In this document: in pieces, positions 17,931 through 25,972 of the stretch
How positions within the stretch are numbered: the stretch's first letter is position 1
Layout: the number at the start of each line of letters is the position of its first letter
DNA from: Actinobaculum suis
Lineage (GTDB): Bacteria; Actinomycetota; Actinomycetes; Actinomycetales; Actinomycetaceae
Assembly (NCBI RefSeq): GCF_900102025.1
Contig: NZ_FNAU01000010.1
Location: 1-64,000 of the forward strand
DNA: 64,000 bases
Direction of reading: 5' to 3'
Position numbers and translations under genes: made by a program
Notes under the pieces: generated by a model
Databases searched by the model: none
The model's input: only the letters and a program-made list of their open reading frames with translations
What the model was told of the DNA's origin: nothing

Positions 17931-18473
17931 CTAAGCGGCGTCCGCGCCCGCGGCTGCACCATCGATACCGAGGTCGCGGCGGAGCCGGGCAACGTGCCCG
18001 GTGGCACGCACAGTGTATTGAGCCAGGCGTATCTTTCCCGCAAGGTCAATTACAAAGGTAGAGCGAATCGTACCCACGGTGGTTTTCCCGTAGATCTTCT
18101 TTTCCCCGTAAGTACCGTACGCTGTGTGCACGGCGTGATCTGGGTCAGAAACCAGGTGGAAATTGAGCTGCTGTTTTTCTTTGAATTTGGCCAGTGCCGC
18201 CACCGAATCCGCGGAAATCCCGACCACCGTATAGCCTGCCGCGCGCAAAGAGTTGAGGTTATCCCGAAAATCGCAAGCTTGCTTCGTACATCCCGGGGTT
18301 CCTGCCTTCGGATAGAAATATAGGATCACGCCAGCGGCTGGTGTGGTAGCGGCCCGCAGTTTCTCTAATTCGCTATGCAGGCTGATTTCGCCATCCGGAC
18401 CGGCAAGTTTGAAATCGGGTGCTTCCTGGCCCGCGGTGAGACGGCCCGAAGTGGTTGCTGGTGTGCTACTCAT
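17931..18473 (-). CDS. bcp: Thiol peroxidase Bcp (peroxiredoxin)
   Basis: Peroxiredoxin of 180 residues that reduces hydrogen peroxide and organic hydroperoxides. The active site YPKAGTPGCTKQAC contains the peroxidatic Cys62 and, five residues on, the resolving Cys67, as in two-cysteine Bcp/PrxQ proteins. The rest matches the AhpC/TSA fold (VVGISADS, HLVSDPDH, TFVIDLAGKI). The end is an Ala-rich tail. The gene overlaps the upstream membrane-protein gene by 8 nt, so they are co-transcribed. Confidence 0.95.
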   Translation of the reverse strand: MSSTPATTSGRLTAGQEAPDFKLAGPDGEISLHSELEKLRAATTPAAGVILYFYPKAGTPGCTKQACDFRDNLNSLRAAGYTVVGISADSVAALAKFKEKQQLNFHLVSDPDHAVHTAYGTYGEKKIYGKTTVGTIRSTFVIDLAGKIRLAQYTVRATGHVARLRRDLGIDGAAAGADAA

Positions 18474-18783
18474 GGAGCTTTTCCTTTCCGAAGATGAATC
18501 CCCAAATCAACAGTGCTACGAAACCAATACCATTGGGCCAAAAGCCGAGGGTTCCCGGGGAAAACCAGAGCGCGAACACCACCCCACCGGCAAAAACCCA
18601 CGCGTTATCGATCCAGTAACCAATAACGCCAACCACAGCTCCAATAGTCCCAATAATCAGGGGCACTAGGAAACCGGCATAAAACCCGGCCATCCCCACT
18701 GCTACCCAGGAGTAGACAATGAGGGCCAGGGCATATAACAGCACCACCAAACTCATAACCCGCACATTTTTCGAGGAACGCAT
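18466..18783 (-). CDS. Small hypothetical membrane protein
   Basis: A 105-residue protein with three to four hydrophobic segments (about 8-28, 30-55, 62-80 and 82-98) and a basic start MRSSKNVR. No family is recognised beyond the general look of actinobacterial small membrane proteins. It overlaps bcp by 8 nt and is read first, so it may be co-regulated with the peroxiredoxin. Confidence 0.65.
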   Translation of the reverse strand: MRSSKNVRVMSLVVLLYALALIVYSWVAVGMAGFYAGFLVPLIIGTIGAVVGVIGYWIDNAWVFAGGVVFALWFSPGTLGFWPNGIGFVALLIWGFIFGKEKLHE

Positions 18784-18826
18784 ACGCTCAGATTACTAGC
18801 TTGGTTCCAGTTAGGCCTTCGGAGAA

Positions 18827-19408
18827 ATGCGGAGCGCAAACCCTCCTGTTGAAAAACTCGGCTGGCAATATTGGGACATGAGCGAAATTGACGCGGCCGA
18901 TATGGGCCCCTGGTTAAACCCGGACGACCTAGAATTTGTACGTGGCAAAGTACCAATTATCTACGTGGATATTGTGCCGGTACGGCTCGACGATAAGGGC
19001 CGCCTAGAACTGATCGGTATGCTCTTACGGCTAGATTCTGCTGGTATTTCCCGCGAGTTCCCGGCCGGGCGCGTACTTTTCCACGAACCTTTGCGCGACG
19101 CCGTGCTCCGGCACGTGGAAAAAGACCTCGGGTTAATGGCACTCCCCCAGATTCCTTCTTGCATGGTGCCTTTCACCATCCAAGAATATTTCCCCACCCC
19201 TTCCGGGGAAGGTACTTTCTTCGACGCTCGCCAACACCGCATCGACCTCGCCTACATTGTGCCCATTCAAGGCGATTGCAACCCCGGAGATGACGCCCTG
19301 GAATTCTCCTGGTTCACCCCCGGGGAAGCGCGCACACCGAGCCTGCAAAAAGAAATGGCGCCCGGCCATGCCGAACTGCTCCGCCGCGCCCTCGCCTACC
19401 TCGCCTAA
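18827..19408 (+). CDS. NUDIX-like DUF4916 protein
   Basis: A 193-residue protein of the actinobacterial DUF4916 type, a NUDIX-related fold. The block WLNPDDLEFVRGKVPIIYVD and the later LRLDSAG and FPAGRVLFHE are characteristic. The canonical NUDIX box is not clearly complete, so hydrolase activity is uncertain. The true start could be the ATG at 18878 (MSEIDAADMG), which fits the family better, while 18827 has GGAG very close. It is divergent from the bcp operon and convergent with rdgB, separated from it by 11 bp. Confidence 0.72.
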   Translation: MRSANPPVEKLGWQYWDMSEIDAADMGPWLNPDDLEFVRGKVPIIYVDIVPVRLDDKGRLELIGMLLRLDSAGISREFPAGRVLFHEPLRDAVLRHVEKDLGLMALPQIPSCMVPFTIQEYFPTPSGEGTFFDARQHRIDLAYIVPIQGDCNPGDDALEFSWFTPGEARTPSLQKEMAPGHAELLRRALAYLA

Positions 19409-19419
19409 CGGCCAGCGGC

Positions 19420-20043
19420 CTAGTGCGCGGTGCCGGTCAGCTCGGCAGCAATAATCGGGGCGAGGGCGCGGAAGGCTTTGCCCCGATGCGAAATCGCGTC
19501 TTTTTCGGCCATGCTGAGCTCCGCATTAGAACGGGTTTGGCCTTCCGCTTGGAAAATCGGATCGTAACCGAAACCCTGTTCGCCGCGTTCTTCGTGCAAA
19601 ATCACGCCGGGCATATCAGCTTCTCGCACCACTTCCCGGCCGTTCGGAGTGACCATCACCGCCGCGGCATGGAAACGGGCTCCCCGATATCTGTCTGGCA
19701 CTTCCGCTAGTTGAGCGAGCAAGAGCCGACGGTTAGCGGTGTCGTCGCCGTGCTTCCCCGCCCACCGCGCCGAAAACGGGCCCGGTGCTCCGCCTAAAGC
19801 ATCCACGCAAATACCCGAATCATCCGCAACCGCCACGTACCCGGCCGCCGCTAGCTGCCGGGCCTTGATCAACGCATTACCGGCGAAAGTAATTTCGTCT
19901 TCCACCGGTTCGGGAAGGTCTAGATCGCGGGCCGAAATCACCTGCACCCCGGGCAGGTAGGGCGCCAAAATCTCTTCTAGTTCCGCAACTTTGTGGGCGT
20001 TGCGGGTCGCGAGCGCGATCGTGTGTGGGGAGGCTGTGCTCAT
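19420..20043 (-). CDS. rdgB: XTP/dITP diphosphatase (non-canonical purine NTP pyrophosphatase)
   Basis: House-cleaning enzyme of 207 residues removing dITP and XTP from the nucleotide pool. [16 protein letters not shown] at the N-terminus is the nucleotide-binding signature, and [20 protein letters not shown] and GYDPIF are the active-site blocks. It overlaps rph by 4 nt, the standard rph-rdgB coupling. The stop is near the convergent DUF4916 gene. Confidence 0.96.
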   Translation of the reverse strand: MSTASPHTIALATRNAHKVAELEEILAPYLPGVQVISARDLDLPEPVEDEITFAGNALIKARQLAAAGYVAVADDSGICVDALGGAPGPFSARWAGKHGDDTANRRLLLAQLAEVPDRYRGARFHAAAVMVTPNGREVVREADMPGVILHEERGEQGFGYDPIFQAEGQTRSNAELSMAEKDAISHRGKAFRALAPIIAAELTGTAH

Positions 20044-20801
20044 TGGGCGATGATCCTTTCGTCGATCGGGTTGGTGGTGAATAGGGCTTCGCGTTGCAGG
20101 CGGGCCAGGTGTTGGGTGCCGGTGTTGGCAAGGTCGAGGAGTTGGCCCAGGCCTTGCCGGGAGAAGGGTTTGTGTTCGGCGGTGCCTTGGATTTCGATGT
20201 ATTCGCCGGAGCCGGTGGATACCACGTTCATGTCGGTTTGGGCGCGTACGTCTTCTTCGTAGGGTAGGTCGAGCACGGCGGTGCCGTCTACGAATCCGAC
20301 GGAGACGGCGGAAACGGTATCGGAAAGTACGGGCCGGGGCCGGATGATTTTCTTTTCCAGTGCCCAGTTGAGGCTATCGGCCAGGGCGACGAAAGCGCCG
20401 GTGATTGCGGCCGTGCGGGTTCCGCCATCGGCTTGCAGTACGTCGCAGTCTAAAGTGATGGTGTTTTCGCCGAGGGCTTTCATGTTTACGACGGTGCGTA
20501 GGGACCGGCCTATGAGCCGCGAGATTTCGTGGGTGCGCCCGCCAACTTTGCCTTTCACAGACTCGCGGGAGGAGCGTTCATTTGTGGCGCGTGGGAGCAT
20601 GGCGTATTCGGCGGTTACCCAGCCGGTGCCTTGCCCTTTCAGCCACCGCGGCACGCCTTCGACGAAGGAGGCAACGCAAAGTACCGTGGTGCGGCCGTAG
20701 GTGACCAGCACGCTGCCTTCTCCCGCTTCGAAATAGTGGCGCGAGATTGTTACCGGACGCATTTCATCGATGGCGCGGCCATCAGCACGTTCAAAAGCCA
20801 T
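20040..20801 (-). CDS. rph: Ribonuclease PH
   Basis: Phosphorolytic 3'-5' exoribonuclease of 253 residues that trims tRNA 3' ends. The N-terminal RPVTISRHY, the substrate-binding [20 protein letters not shown] region (SSRESVKGK here) and [18 protein letters not shown] with the catalytic aspartate are present. It is translated ahead of rdgB with a 4-nt overlap. The upstream terminator at 20842 separates it from the MBL/murI group, so it probably has its own promoter. Confidence 0.97.
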   Translation of the reverse strand: MAFERADGRAIDEMRPVTISRHYFEAGEGSVLVTYGRTTVLCVASFVEGVPRWLKGQGTGWVTAEYAMLPRATNERSSRESVKGKVGGRTHEISRLIGRSLRTVVNMKALGENTITLDCDVLQADGGTRTAAITGAFVALADSLNWALEKKIIRPRPVLSDTVSAVSVGFVDGTAVLDLPYEEDVRAQTDMNVVSTGSGEYIEIQGTAEHKPFSRQGLGQLLDLANTGTQHLARLQREALFTTNPIDERIIAQ

Positions 20802-20841
20802 GCTGTAAGGCTAGCGCGCTAACCTGGCGGCCGCTAAATCC

Positions 20842-20874
20842 AAAATGCCGGCACCCGGTGTTACGGGTGCCGGC
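20842..20874 (-). terminator. Rho-independent terminator after the MBL hydrolase gene
   Basis: GCCGGCACCCG at 20847-20857 pairs perfectly with CGGGTGCCGGC at 20864-20874, and on the minus strand the stem is followed by ATTTTGG. It closes the clpS-DUF2017-murI-MBL transcript. Confidence 0.88.
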
Positions 20875-20934
20875 TGGGCGTGCGACTGGTGCCTGCTTGC
20901 CCCAGCTCGCCTGCTCTCTCCGCCCGGGCGTTTG

Positions 20935-21867
20935 CTAAATTCGATACACTTCGCCGGCCGCTACGCAGCTAGCCGGCCCGGCGTATTCTCCGCGTACTTC
21001 TCGCAAGATTTCGGCCGGTTGGGTCCAGGGTTGCAGGTGGGTAAGGCCGAGCCTTTTCACGCCGGCCATGCGGGCGAGTTTGCCGGCCCGGCCGCCCGTC
21101 ATATGCACGCCGCGTACTTTTTCTCGCCCGTCTTGGTAGGCGGCTTCGGCGAGCAAGAAATCGGCGTCTTTAGCGGCCGCGATTTGGCTTTCGCACAGGT
21201 CGGTATCTCCGGTGTAGGTGAGTACCATTTGCCGGCCGGGTTGGGCCAGGGTTTCGCGCGGTTGTGGAGCGCCGGCCGGTAGTGCCGTGGTGCTGGCGGG
21301 GCGGATGGCGGGGAGAGACGTCGTCGTCGAAAAATCGGCAAGCATCGGAGCGCGCGTGATGGCCGGCGGGATTTTGCTGGCTTCCGCCGGTCCCGTGATT
21401 CGGAACGCTACCGCTTCTACCGTATGCAAGGCGGCAAATACTTCCACGTGCATGGGACCCACGGTGAAACTATCCCCGGCTCGGATCCGGTGAAACTCGT
21501 ATTCTCCTTCGTAAGTATCTTCCGGGTCGTCCCCGGAAAGTTGGAGCATACGCTTGTGCCCATCTTCCGGAGAGTACACGGGTACCGGGCCGAGCGCGCC
21601 ATACGGGTTCCATTTCCGGTACACCTGCATGCCCACCAGATCTGCGCAATGGTCTGCGTGTAGGTGGGAAATAGCGATCGCGTCAAGCGCGGCCGGGTCA
21701 AGATAGCGCAGCAGGTGCCCCATGGCTCCCGGTCCGATGTCGAGGAGCAGGGAGTACGTGCGCGTACCTCCCTCGGGGCTTTCCCCTTCTGCTTGTACTA
21801 GGTACGACGACGCCGGTGATTTCGGGCCAGACATAGAACCCGAGCACCCAATAATCGTAAGCCTCAC
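20935..21867 (-). CDS. MBL-fold metallo-hydrolase (RNase Z/phosphodiesterase-like)
   Basis: Metallo-beta-lactamase-fold protein of 310 residues. The metal motif HLHADHCADL lies near residue 69 and YTGDTDLCES later supplies another ligand, with VHMTGGRAG near the C-terminus providing the last histidine. The start MRLTIIGCSGS matches the RNase Z/cyclic-nucleotide phosphodiesterase-like group common beside murI and rph in Actinobacteria. A stretch of about residues 165-215 is low in complexity (TTSLPAIRPASTTALPAGAP). It overlaps murI by one base. The substrate is unknown. Confidence 0.88.
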   Translation of the reverse strand: MRLTIIGCSGSMSGPKSPASSYLVQAEGESPEGGTRTYSLLLDIGPGAMGHLLRYLDPAALDAIAISHLHADHCADLVGMQVYRKWNPYGALGPVPVYSPEDGHKRMLQLSGDDPEDTYEGEYEFHRIRAGDSFTVGPMHVEVFAALHTVEAVAFRITGPAEASKIPPAITRAPMLADFSTTTSLPAIRPASTTALPAGAPQPRETLAQPGRQMVLTYTGDTDLCESQIAAAKDADFLLAEAAYQDGREKVRGVHMTGGRAGKLARMAGVKRLGLTHLQPWTQPAEILREVRGEYAGPASCVAAGEVYRI

Positions 21868-22676
21868 TAACCTAATTCCTCCGTGGATAAGGGGATACCT
21901 ACCTCCGGGCCCAGGAAACGGTGAGCGAGGACGCCGAAGGAATGGGGATCGCCCGTTGCGTAGAAGCGGTGCTGCGGATGCGAGGAGGCTGCGAACAGGT
22001 CTCGATCTGCTAGTACCCGGTATACATCTTTTGCGGTTTCGTCTGCTGAAGAAACGATAGCCACATCTTCACCCATGGTATAGGAGATAACTCCGGCTAG
22101 AAGTGGGTAGTGCGTGCATCCGAGCACAAGAGTATCTATGCCGGCTGTGCGCAGGGGTGCCAAATATTCTTCGGCAACCGCTTGGGCTTGCGGCCCGGCG
22201 GTGATCCCAGCTTCCACGAGTTCCACGAAAAGTGGGCAGGCTGCGGTATACACCTCAATTTGCGGGGCCGCGGTGAAAGAATCCTGGTAGGAACCGGATT
22301 CTATGGTGGCTTGGGTGGCGATCACCCCCACTTTGTTATTCCGCGTGGTTTTCACGGCGCGCCGCACGGCCGGCCGGATAACTTCTATTACCGGAATTCC
22401 GGCATCAATTTCGAAACGTTGCCGAGCGTCGGCCAGGGCCGCGCTGGAAGCGGAATTGCAGGCGATGACCAACATTTTCACGCCGGAAGCCACCAGTTTT
22501 TCCATAACGTTGAGTGCGTGGTGGCGCACTTCCGAAATCTTTTTGGTGCCGTAGGGGCTGTGCGCGGTATCGCCGATATAGATCACGGGTTCTCCGGGAA
22601 CTTGGTCCAGAATCGCACGTGCGACCGTCAAGCCTCCCACTCCGGAATCAAAAATACCAATCGGTCGTTCATCCAC
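21867..22676 (-). CDS. murI: Glutamate racemase
   Basis: Cofactor-independent racemase of 269 residues making D-glutamate for peptidoglycan. [15 protein letters not shown] is the N-terminal signature. The catalytic cysteines are Cys73 in [10 protein letters not shown] and the one in LGCTHYPLL near residue 187. It lies between DUF2017 and the MBL hydrolase, a conserved actinobacterial order. Confidence 0.97.
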   Translation of the reverse strand: MDERPIGIFDSGVGGLTVARAILDQVPGEPVIYIGDTAHSPYGTKKISEVRHHALNVMEKLVASGVKMLVIACNSASSAALADARQRFEIDAGIPVIEVIRPAVRRAVKTTRNNKVGVIATQATIESGSYQDSFTAAPQIEVYTAACPLFVELVEAGITAGPQAQAVAEEYLAPLRTAGIDTLVLGCTHYPLLAGVISYTMGEDVAIVSSADETAKDVYRVLADRDLFAASSHPQHRFYATGDPHSFGVLAHRFLGPEVGIPLSTEELG

Positions 22677-22685
22677 ACGCCAAAT

Positions 22686-23369
22686 CTAGCCGCGAAGCTT
22701 CTTCGCTTGCACCGCCCGTATCAGTGAATCCTGCCACCAGCTGAGCAAAACATACAAGACGCACATCAAATCGTCCGAGTTTTCTATCTGGTGGTTCGTA
22801 TCCTGAATGATCCGCCACCCTTTTTCGGTGATTTGGTAGGCAGTTTCTTCACTGTGGATACCGAGCCGGGCGGCGAGCACGAGGCGTATATCGTTAGCCG
22901 CACCCGCCCAGGTACGAACGTCTTCATTCCCCACCCAAACGGCTTCCTGCTGTAAAGAATGGGTAAAGAAGCGCAAGTTTTCCACCTTTGCGGTGCGAAT
23001 GGATTCTTCTGTAATGGCCCGCAGTTCATAGGCCATATCCGGATCTTCTGCCATATCCGGCAAAAGCCGAATCAGCGCATTATCGAGCGGCGGCAAGGGC
23101 AGATCGGGTTCCTGCTGGTCTTCATCAAGTTCCGCGGGGTCTGCTAGCTCTGCTATCTCTGCTAGCTCTGCTAGGTCTGCCAGTTCTGCCGCATAGGCTT
23201 CGAGAATATCTTCCGGTTCGCGTGGCGTGGGCGGCAAAGTAGGCGGCAAAGGTTCCAAATGGCGGCCCAACAAATGGGCTACATCACGGGCAATACCGCT
23301 AAAAAAGCGGCGCTCCACTTCATCAGCGCGAGCCATGTAGCCGCCGCGCCAGGGCAGGAAAGCTTTCAC
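22686..23369 (-). CDS. DUF2017 family protein
   Basis: A 227-residue cytoplasmic protein of the DUF2017 family, almost always encoded next to clpS in Actinobacteria. Conserved parts are the N-terminal RADEVERRFFSGIARDVAHL and the C-terminal WAGAANDIRLVLAARLGI. Residues 55-85 contain a repeated LAELAEIAELADPAEL stretch from short tandem repeats. The GTG start at 23369 has AGGAGG that sits inside the end of clpS, and the two genes overlap as GTGA. Function is unknown; linkage suggests a role with the ClpS adaptor. Confidence 0.9.
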   Translation of the reverse strand: MKAFLPWRGGYMARADEVERRFFSGIARDVAHLLGRHLEPLPPTLPPTPREPEDILEAYAAELADLAELAEIAELADPAELDEDQQEPDLPLPPLDNALIRLLPDMAEDPDMAYELRAITEESIRTAKVENLRFFTHSLQQEAVWVGNEDVRTWAGAANDIRLVLAARLGIHSEETAYQITEKGWRIIQDTNHQIENSDDLMCVLYVLLSWWQDSLIRAVQAKKLRG

Positions 23370-24187
23370 TGTTCCTCCTGCGGTGCACTCGGATTTGCCA
23401 GAGGCTCACTTGGCGCGCTTGGCTCTGCCGGAGGGACGCACGGCTCTCTCCCAGACGCGCTCGGTTCTCCCGCAGGCGCACTCGGTTCTGCCGCAGGCGC
23501 ACTCGGTTCTGCTGCAGGCGCGCCCGGCTCTCCCGCCGACGCACTTGACGCGCTCGGCGTGCGGTTCGCACCTTTTCCGGCGTCTTCGGTACTTCCGGCA
23601 CTCGCGGTGCTTCCGGTATCCCCGGTGCGCCCGGTACTTCCGGTATCCCCGGTACTTCCAGCGCACCCGGTACTTCCGGCGTCGTCTGCGCTATTAGTAC
23701 CCTTAGCACTGGTCTGTTCGATGGTGGCAATAATCCCGTAGGTGTGCATGGCCGTAGCATCTGCTTCCATCATTTCGCGCGGGCCTCGCGAAACCGTGGC
23801 CCGGCCCTGCCGGTGAATACGCATCGCCACTTCCTGCGCGGTTTCGGTACTCATACCAAAATAAGATTCGAACACCCACCGCACGTAGCTCATAAGATTT
23901 ACCGGATCATTATGAACAACGGTTTGCCACGGCGCGGCTTTGCCGGTAGCCGTACCGGCTTTAGCTTCACTGGCAGCTTTGCGCGCGGCTTTGCCGGTAG
24001 CTTTGCTCGCGGCATTACCGGTAGCTTCATTTGCGGCATTACTCGCGTCATTACTTGCGGCCGCTTCATTTGCGGCGGTGTTTTCAGCTGCGCTCGCTCC
24101 AGGATTGCCCTCCCCCGCATGCGGCTGCGAAGTGGAGTGCGCTTTGCTCCCATTGCTACCCGGATCCGGCGTTTTCATGCCTCCCAT
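23366..24187 (-). CDS. clpS: ClpS adaptor with long low-complexity extensions
   Basis: Adaptor that delivers N-degron substrates to the Clp protease. The ClpS domain spans about residues 85-163: PWQTVVHNDPVNLMSYVRWV, then the helix with AQEVAMRIHRQGRATVS and the closing MHTYGIIATIEQ. The binding-pocket Asn/Asp pair (HNDPVN) is present. The protein is 273 residues, far longer than the usual 90-110. An Ala-rich N-terminal segment (about 30-80) and a Gly/Thr/Ser then AAEPSAP-type repeat tail (about 170-273) flank the domain. These look like disordered tandem-repeat expansions. DUF2017 follows with a GTGA overlap. Confidence 0.9.
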   Translation of the reverse strand: MGGMKTPDPGSNGSKAHSTSQPHAGEGNPGASAAENTAANEAAASNDASNAANEATGNAASKATGKAARKAASEAKAGTATGKAAPWQTVVHNDPVNLMSYVRWVFESYFGMSTETAQEVAMRIHRQGRATVSRGPREMMEADATAMHTYGIIATIEQTSAKGTNSADDAGSTGCAGSTGDTGSTGRTGDTGSTASAGSTEDAGKGANRTPSASSASAGEPGAPAAEPSAPAAEPSAPAGEPSASGREPCVPPAEPSAPSEPLANPSAPQEEQ

Positions 24188-24331
24188 CCTACTACGAGCG
24201 CTTTCTACCAGCAGGGAAAGGGATATGTACGGCGCCAGCTAGCGGCTACGAGCATCGCGTATTTCCGAAATTTGCGGTCCAAATAGTCCCTGGTGGTCCC
24301 TGGCGCGGCTTGGCACGCTATGCTATTGCTC

Positions 24332-25696
24332 ATGACCCAGAGCACAGCACTCATGACGGACATGTATGAGTTGACAATGATCGACGCCGCGCTGCAGTCC
24401 GGCGCTGCCCTTCGACCTTCGGTTTTCGAAGTTTTTAGCCGGCGTATGCCCGGCAACCGGCGCTACGGCGTGGTGGCAGGGACCGGCCGCGTACTCGAAG
24501 CGATCGAAAACTTCCGGTTCGGCGAAGCCGAAATTGAATATCTACGGGAAAACCAGATCGTTTCCGAGCCTGCTTTAGAGTGGCTTGCCAATTACAAGTT
24601 CACCGGGAACGTATATGGCTATATGGAAGGCGAATTGTATTTCCCCGGTTCTCCGATTCTCACCGTAACCGGCACTTTCGCCGAATGTTGCATCTTGGAA
24701 ACCGTGCTGCTTTCCATCCTCAACTATGATTCCGCGGTAGCCACGGCGGCTTCCCGGATGACTATGGCAGCCCGCGGGCGGCCTTGCGCCGATTTCGGAG
24801 CTCGCCGCACCCACGAAATGTCTGCCGTGGCCGCGGCCCGCGCCGCCTATATTGCCGGTTTTACTTCCACTTCGGATCTGGAAGCAGGCCGCCAATACGG
24901 AATACCAGTTTCTGGTACTTCCGCCCATTCCTTCACCCTCGTCCACGATTCCGAGCCCCAAGCTTTTGCCGCTCAAATCGCGAATATGGGAGTAGATACC
25001 ACGCTCCTAGTTGATACCTACGCGATTTCCAGCGGTGTAGAAAATGCGGTACAAGCCGCCCGCGAGGCCGGCGGCGAACTTGGTTCGGTGCGTATCGATT
25101 CTGGTGACCTAGTGGCCGGCGCTTTCAAAGTGCGGGAACAGCTCGACCTTCTAGGTGCAAAAAACACGCATATTACGGTTACTTCCGACCTTGACGAGTA
25201 TTCGATTGCTGCCTTGCAGGCCGCTCCCGTAGACGCGTATGGCGTGGGTACGCGCATGGTAACCGGTTCTGGTTACCCCACCGCACAACTGGTTTACAAA
25301 CTGGTGGAACGCCAAGGTGCGGACGGCAAGATGCACGAAGTTGGCAAAACTTCCGAAAACAAGGCTTCCGTAGGCGGCCTGAAGGTAGCCGGCCGGCTCT
25401 ACCGGGAAGGCCGAGCAAATCAAGAACTTGTAGTTTCTGCCCGTAGTTTTGCGGAAGGGCTCGATTACGTGCAGGCGCGCGGTGCACGGCCGGTTCAAGT
25501 GCAGCTCATCGAAAACGGAAAGATCGACGCCGCTTACCGGGCCCGCGCAGTACTGCCCGCCGCGCGTTCCCGGCACGAAGCATCCCGCGCCGAACTCCCC
25601 TACGATGGCTGGCGCCTTTCCGGCGGCGAACCGGCAATCCCCACCGTGCGTGAAGATATCTTCGAAGGCAATATCAACGCCCCTGTTATCCACTAA
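24332..25696 (+). CDS. pncB: Nicotinate phosphoribosyltransferase
   Basis: NAD salvage enzyme of 454 residues converting nicotinate and PRPP to nicotinate mononucleotide. ALMTDMYELTM at the start, FGARRTHEMSA, GTSAHSF with the catalytic histidine, and IDSGD are the family blocks. The ATG at 24332 (MTQSTALM) matches family N-termini better than the in-frame codon at 24293; no strong ribosome site is seen. It is divergent from clpS. The stop codon lies inside the first unit of a 19-bp repeat array. Confidence 0.95.
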   Translation: MTQSTALMTDMYELTMIDAALQSGAALRPSVFEVFSRRMPGNRRYGVVAGTGRVLEAIENFRFGEAEIEYLRENQIVSEPALEWLANYKFTGNVYGYMEGELYFPGSPILTVTGTFAECCILETVLLSILNYDSAVATAASRMTMAARGRPCADFGARRTHEMSAVAAARAAYIAGFTSTSDLEAGRQYGIPVSGTSAHSFTLVHDSEPQAFAAQIANMGVDTTLLVDTYAISSGVENAVQAAREAGGELGSVRIDSGDLVAGAFKVREQLDLLGAKNTHITVTSDLDEYSIAALQAAPVDAYGVGTRMVTGSGYPTAQLVYKLVERQGADGKMHEVGKTSENKASVGGLKVAGRLYREGRANQELVVSARSFAEGLDYVQARGARPVQVQLIENGKIDAAYRARAVLPAARSRHEASRAELPYDGWRLSGGEPAIPTVREDIFEGNINAPVIH

Positions 25697-25766
25697 GCAC
25701 ACCGGGATTCACTAAGTACACCGGGATTCGCTAAGTACACAGAGATTCGCTTAGCGCACCGGGATG
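25691..25766. repeat. Four 19-bp tandem repeats at the pncB stop
   Basis: Units start at 25691, 25710, 25729 and 25748 with the pattern CACTAAGTACACCGGGATT. The TAA of pncB is in the first unit, so the array may have grown from the gene's own 3' end. Confidence 0.85.
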
Positions 25767-25812
25767 TGCTGCGAACCGCGCGTTCTCCGTGGATGCCCAG
25801 TGCATACCGACT

Positions 25813-25844
25813 GGCCCGGTCCGCATCGTCTTGCGGACCGGGCC
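25813..25844. terminator. Perfect 13-bp stem between convergent pncB and ade
   Basis: GGCCCGGTCCGCA and TGCGGACCGGGCC form a perfect hairpin with a six-base loop. There is no T-tract on either side, so it is a weak or factor-assisted terminator candidate. Confidence 0.65.
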
Positions 25845-25972
25845 CGTTGCCATATCTGGTTCTGGCCGTGCCTTCGTTTACCCGGTGAAAAGCACCGGAT
25901 TTACATTTCGGCAAGCAGCGCCGGATTTGCGCGCCAGAAAGCGCAGTATTTAGCCGGCATAGAATGCCAGTT

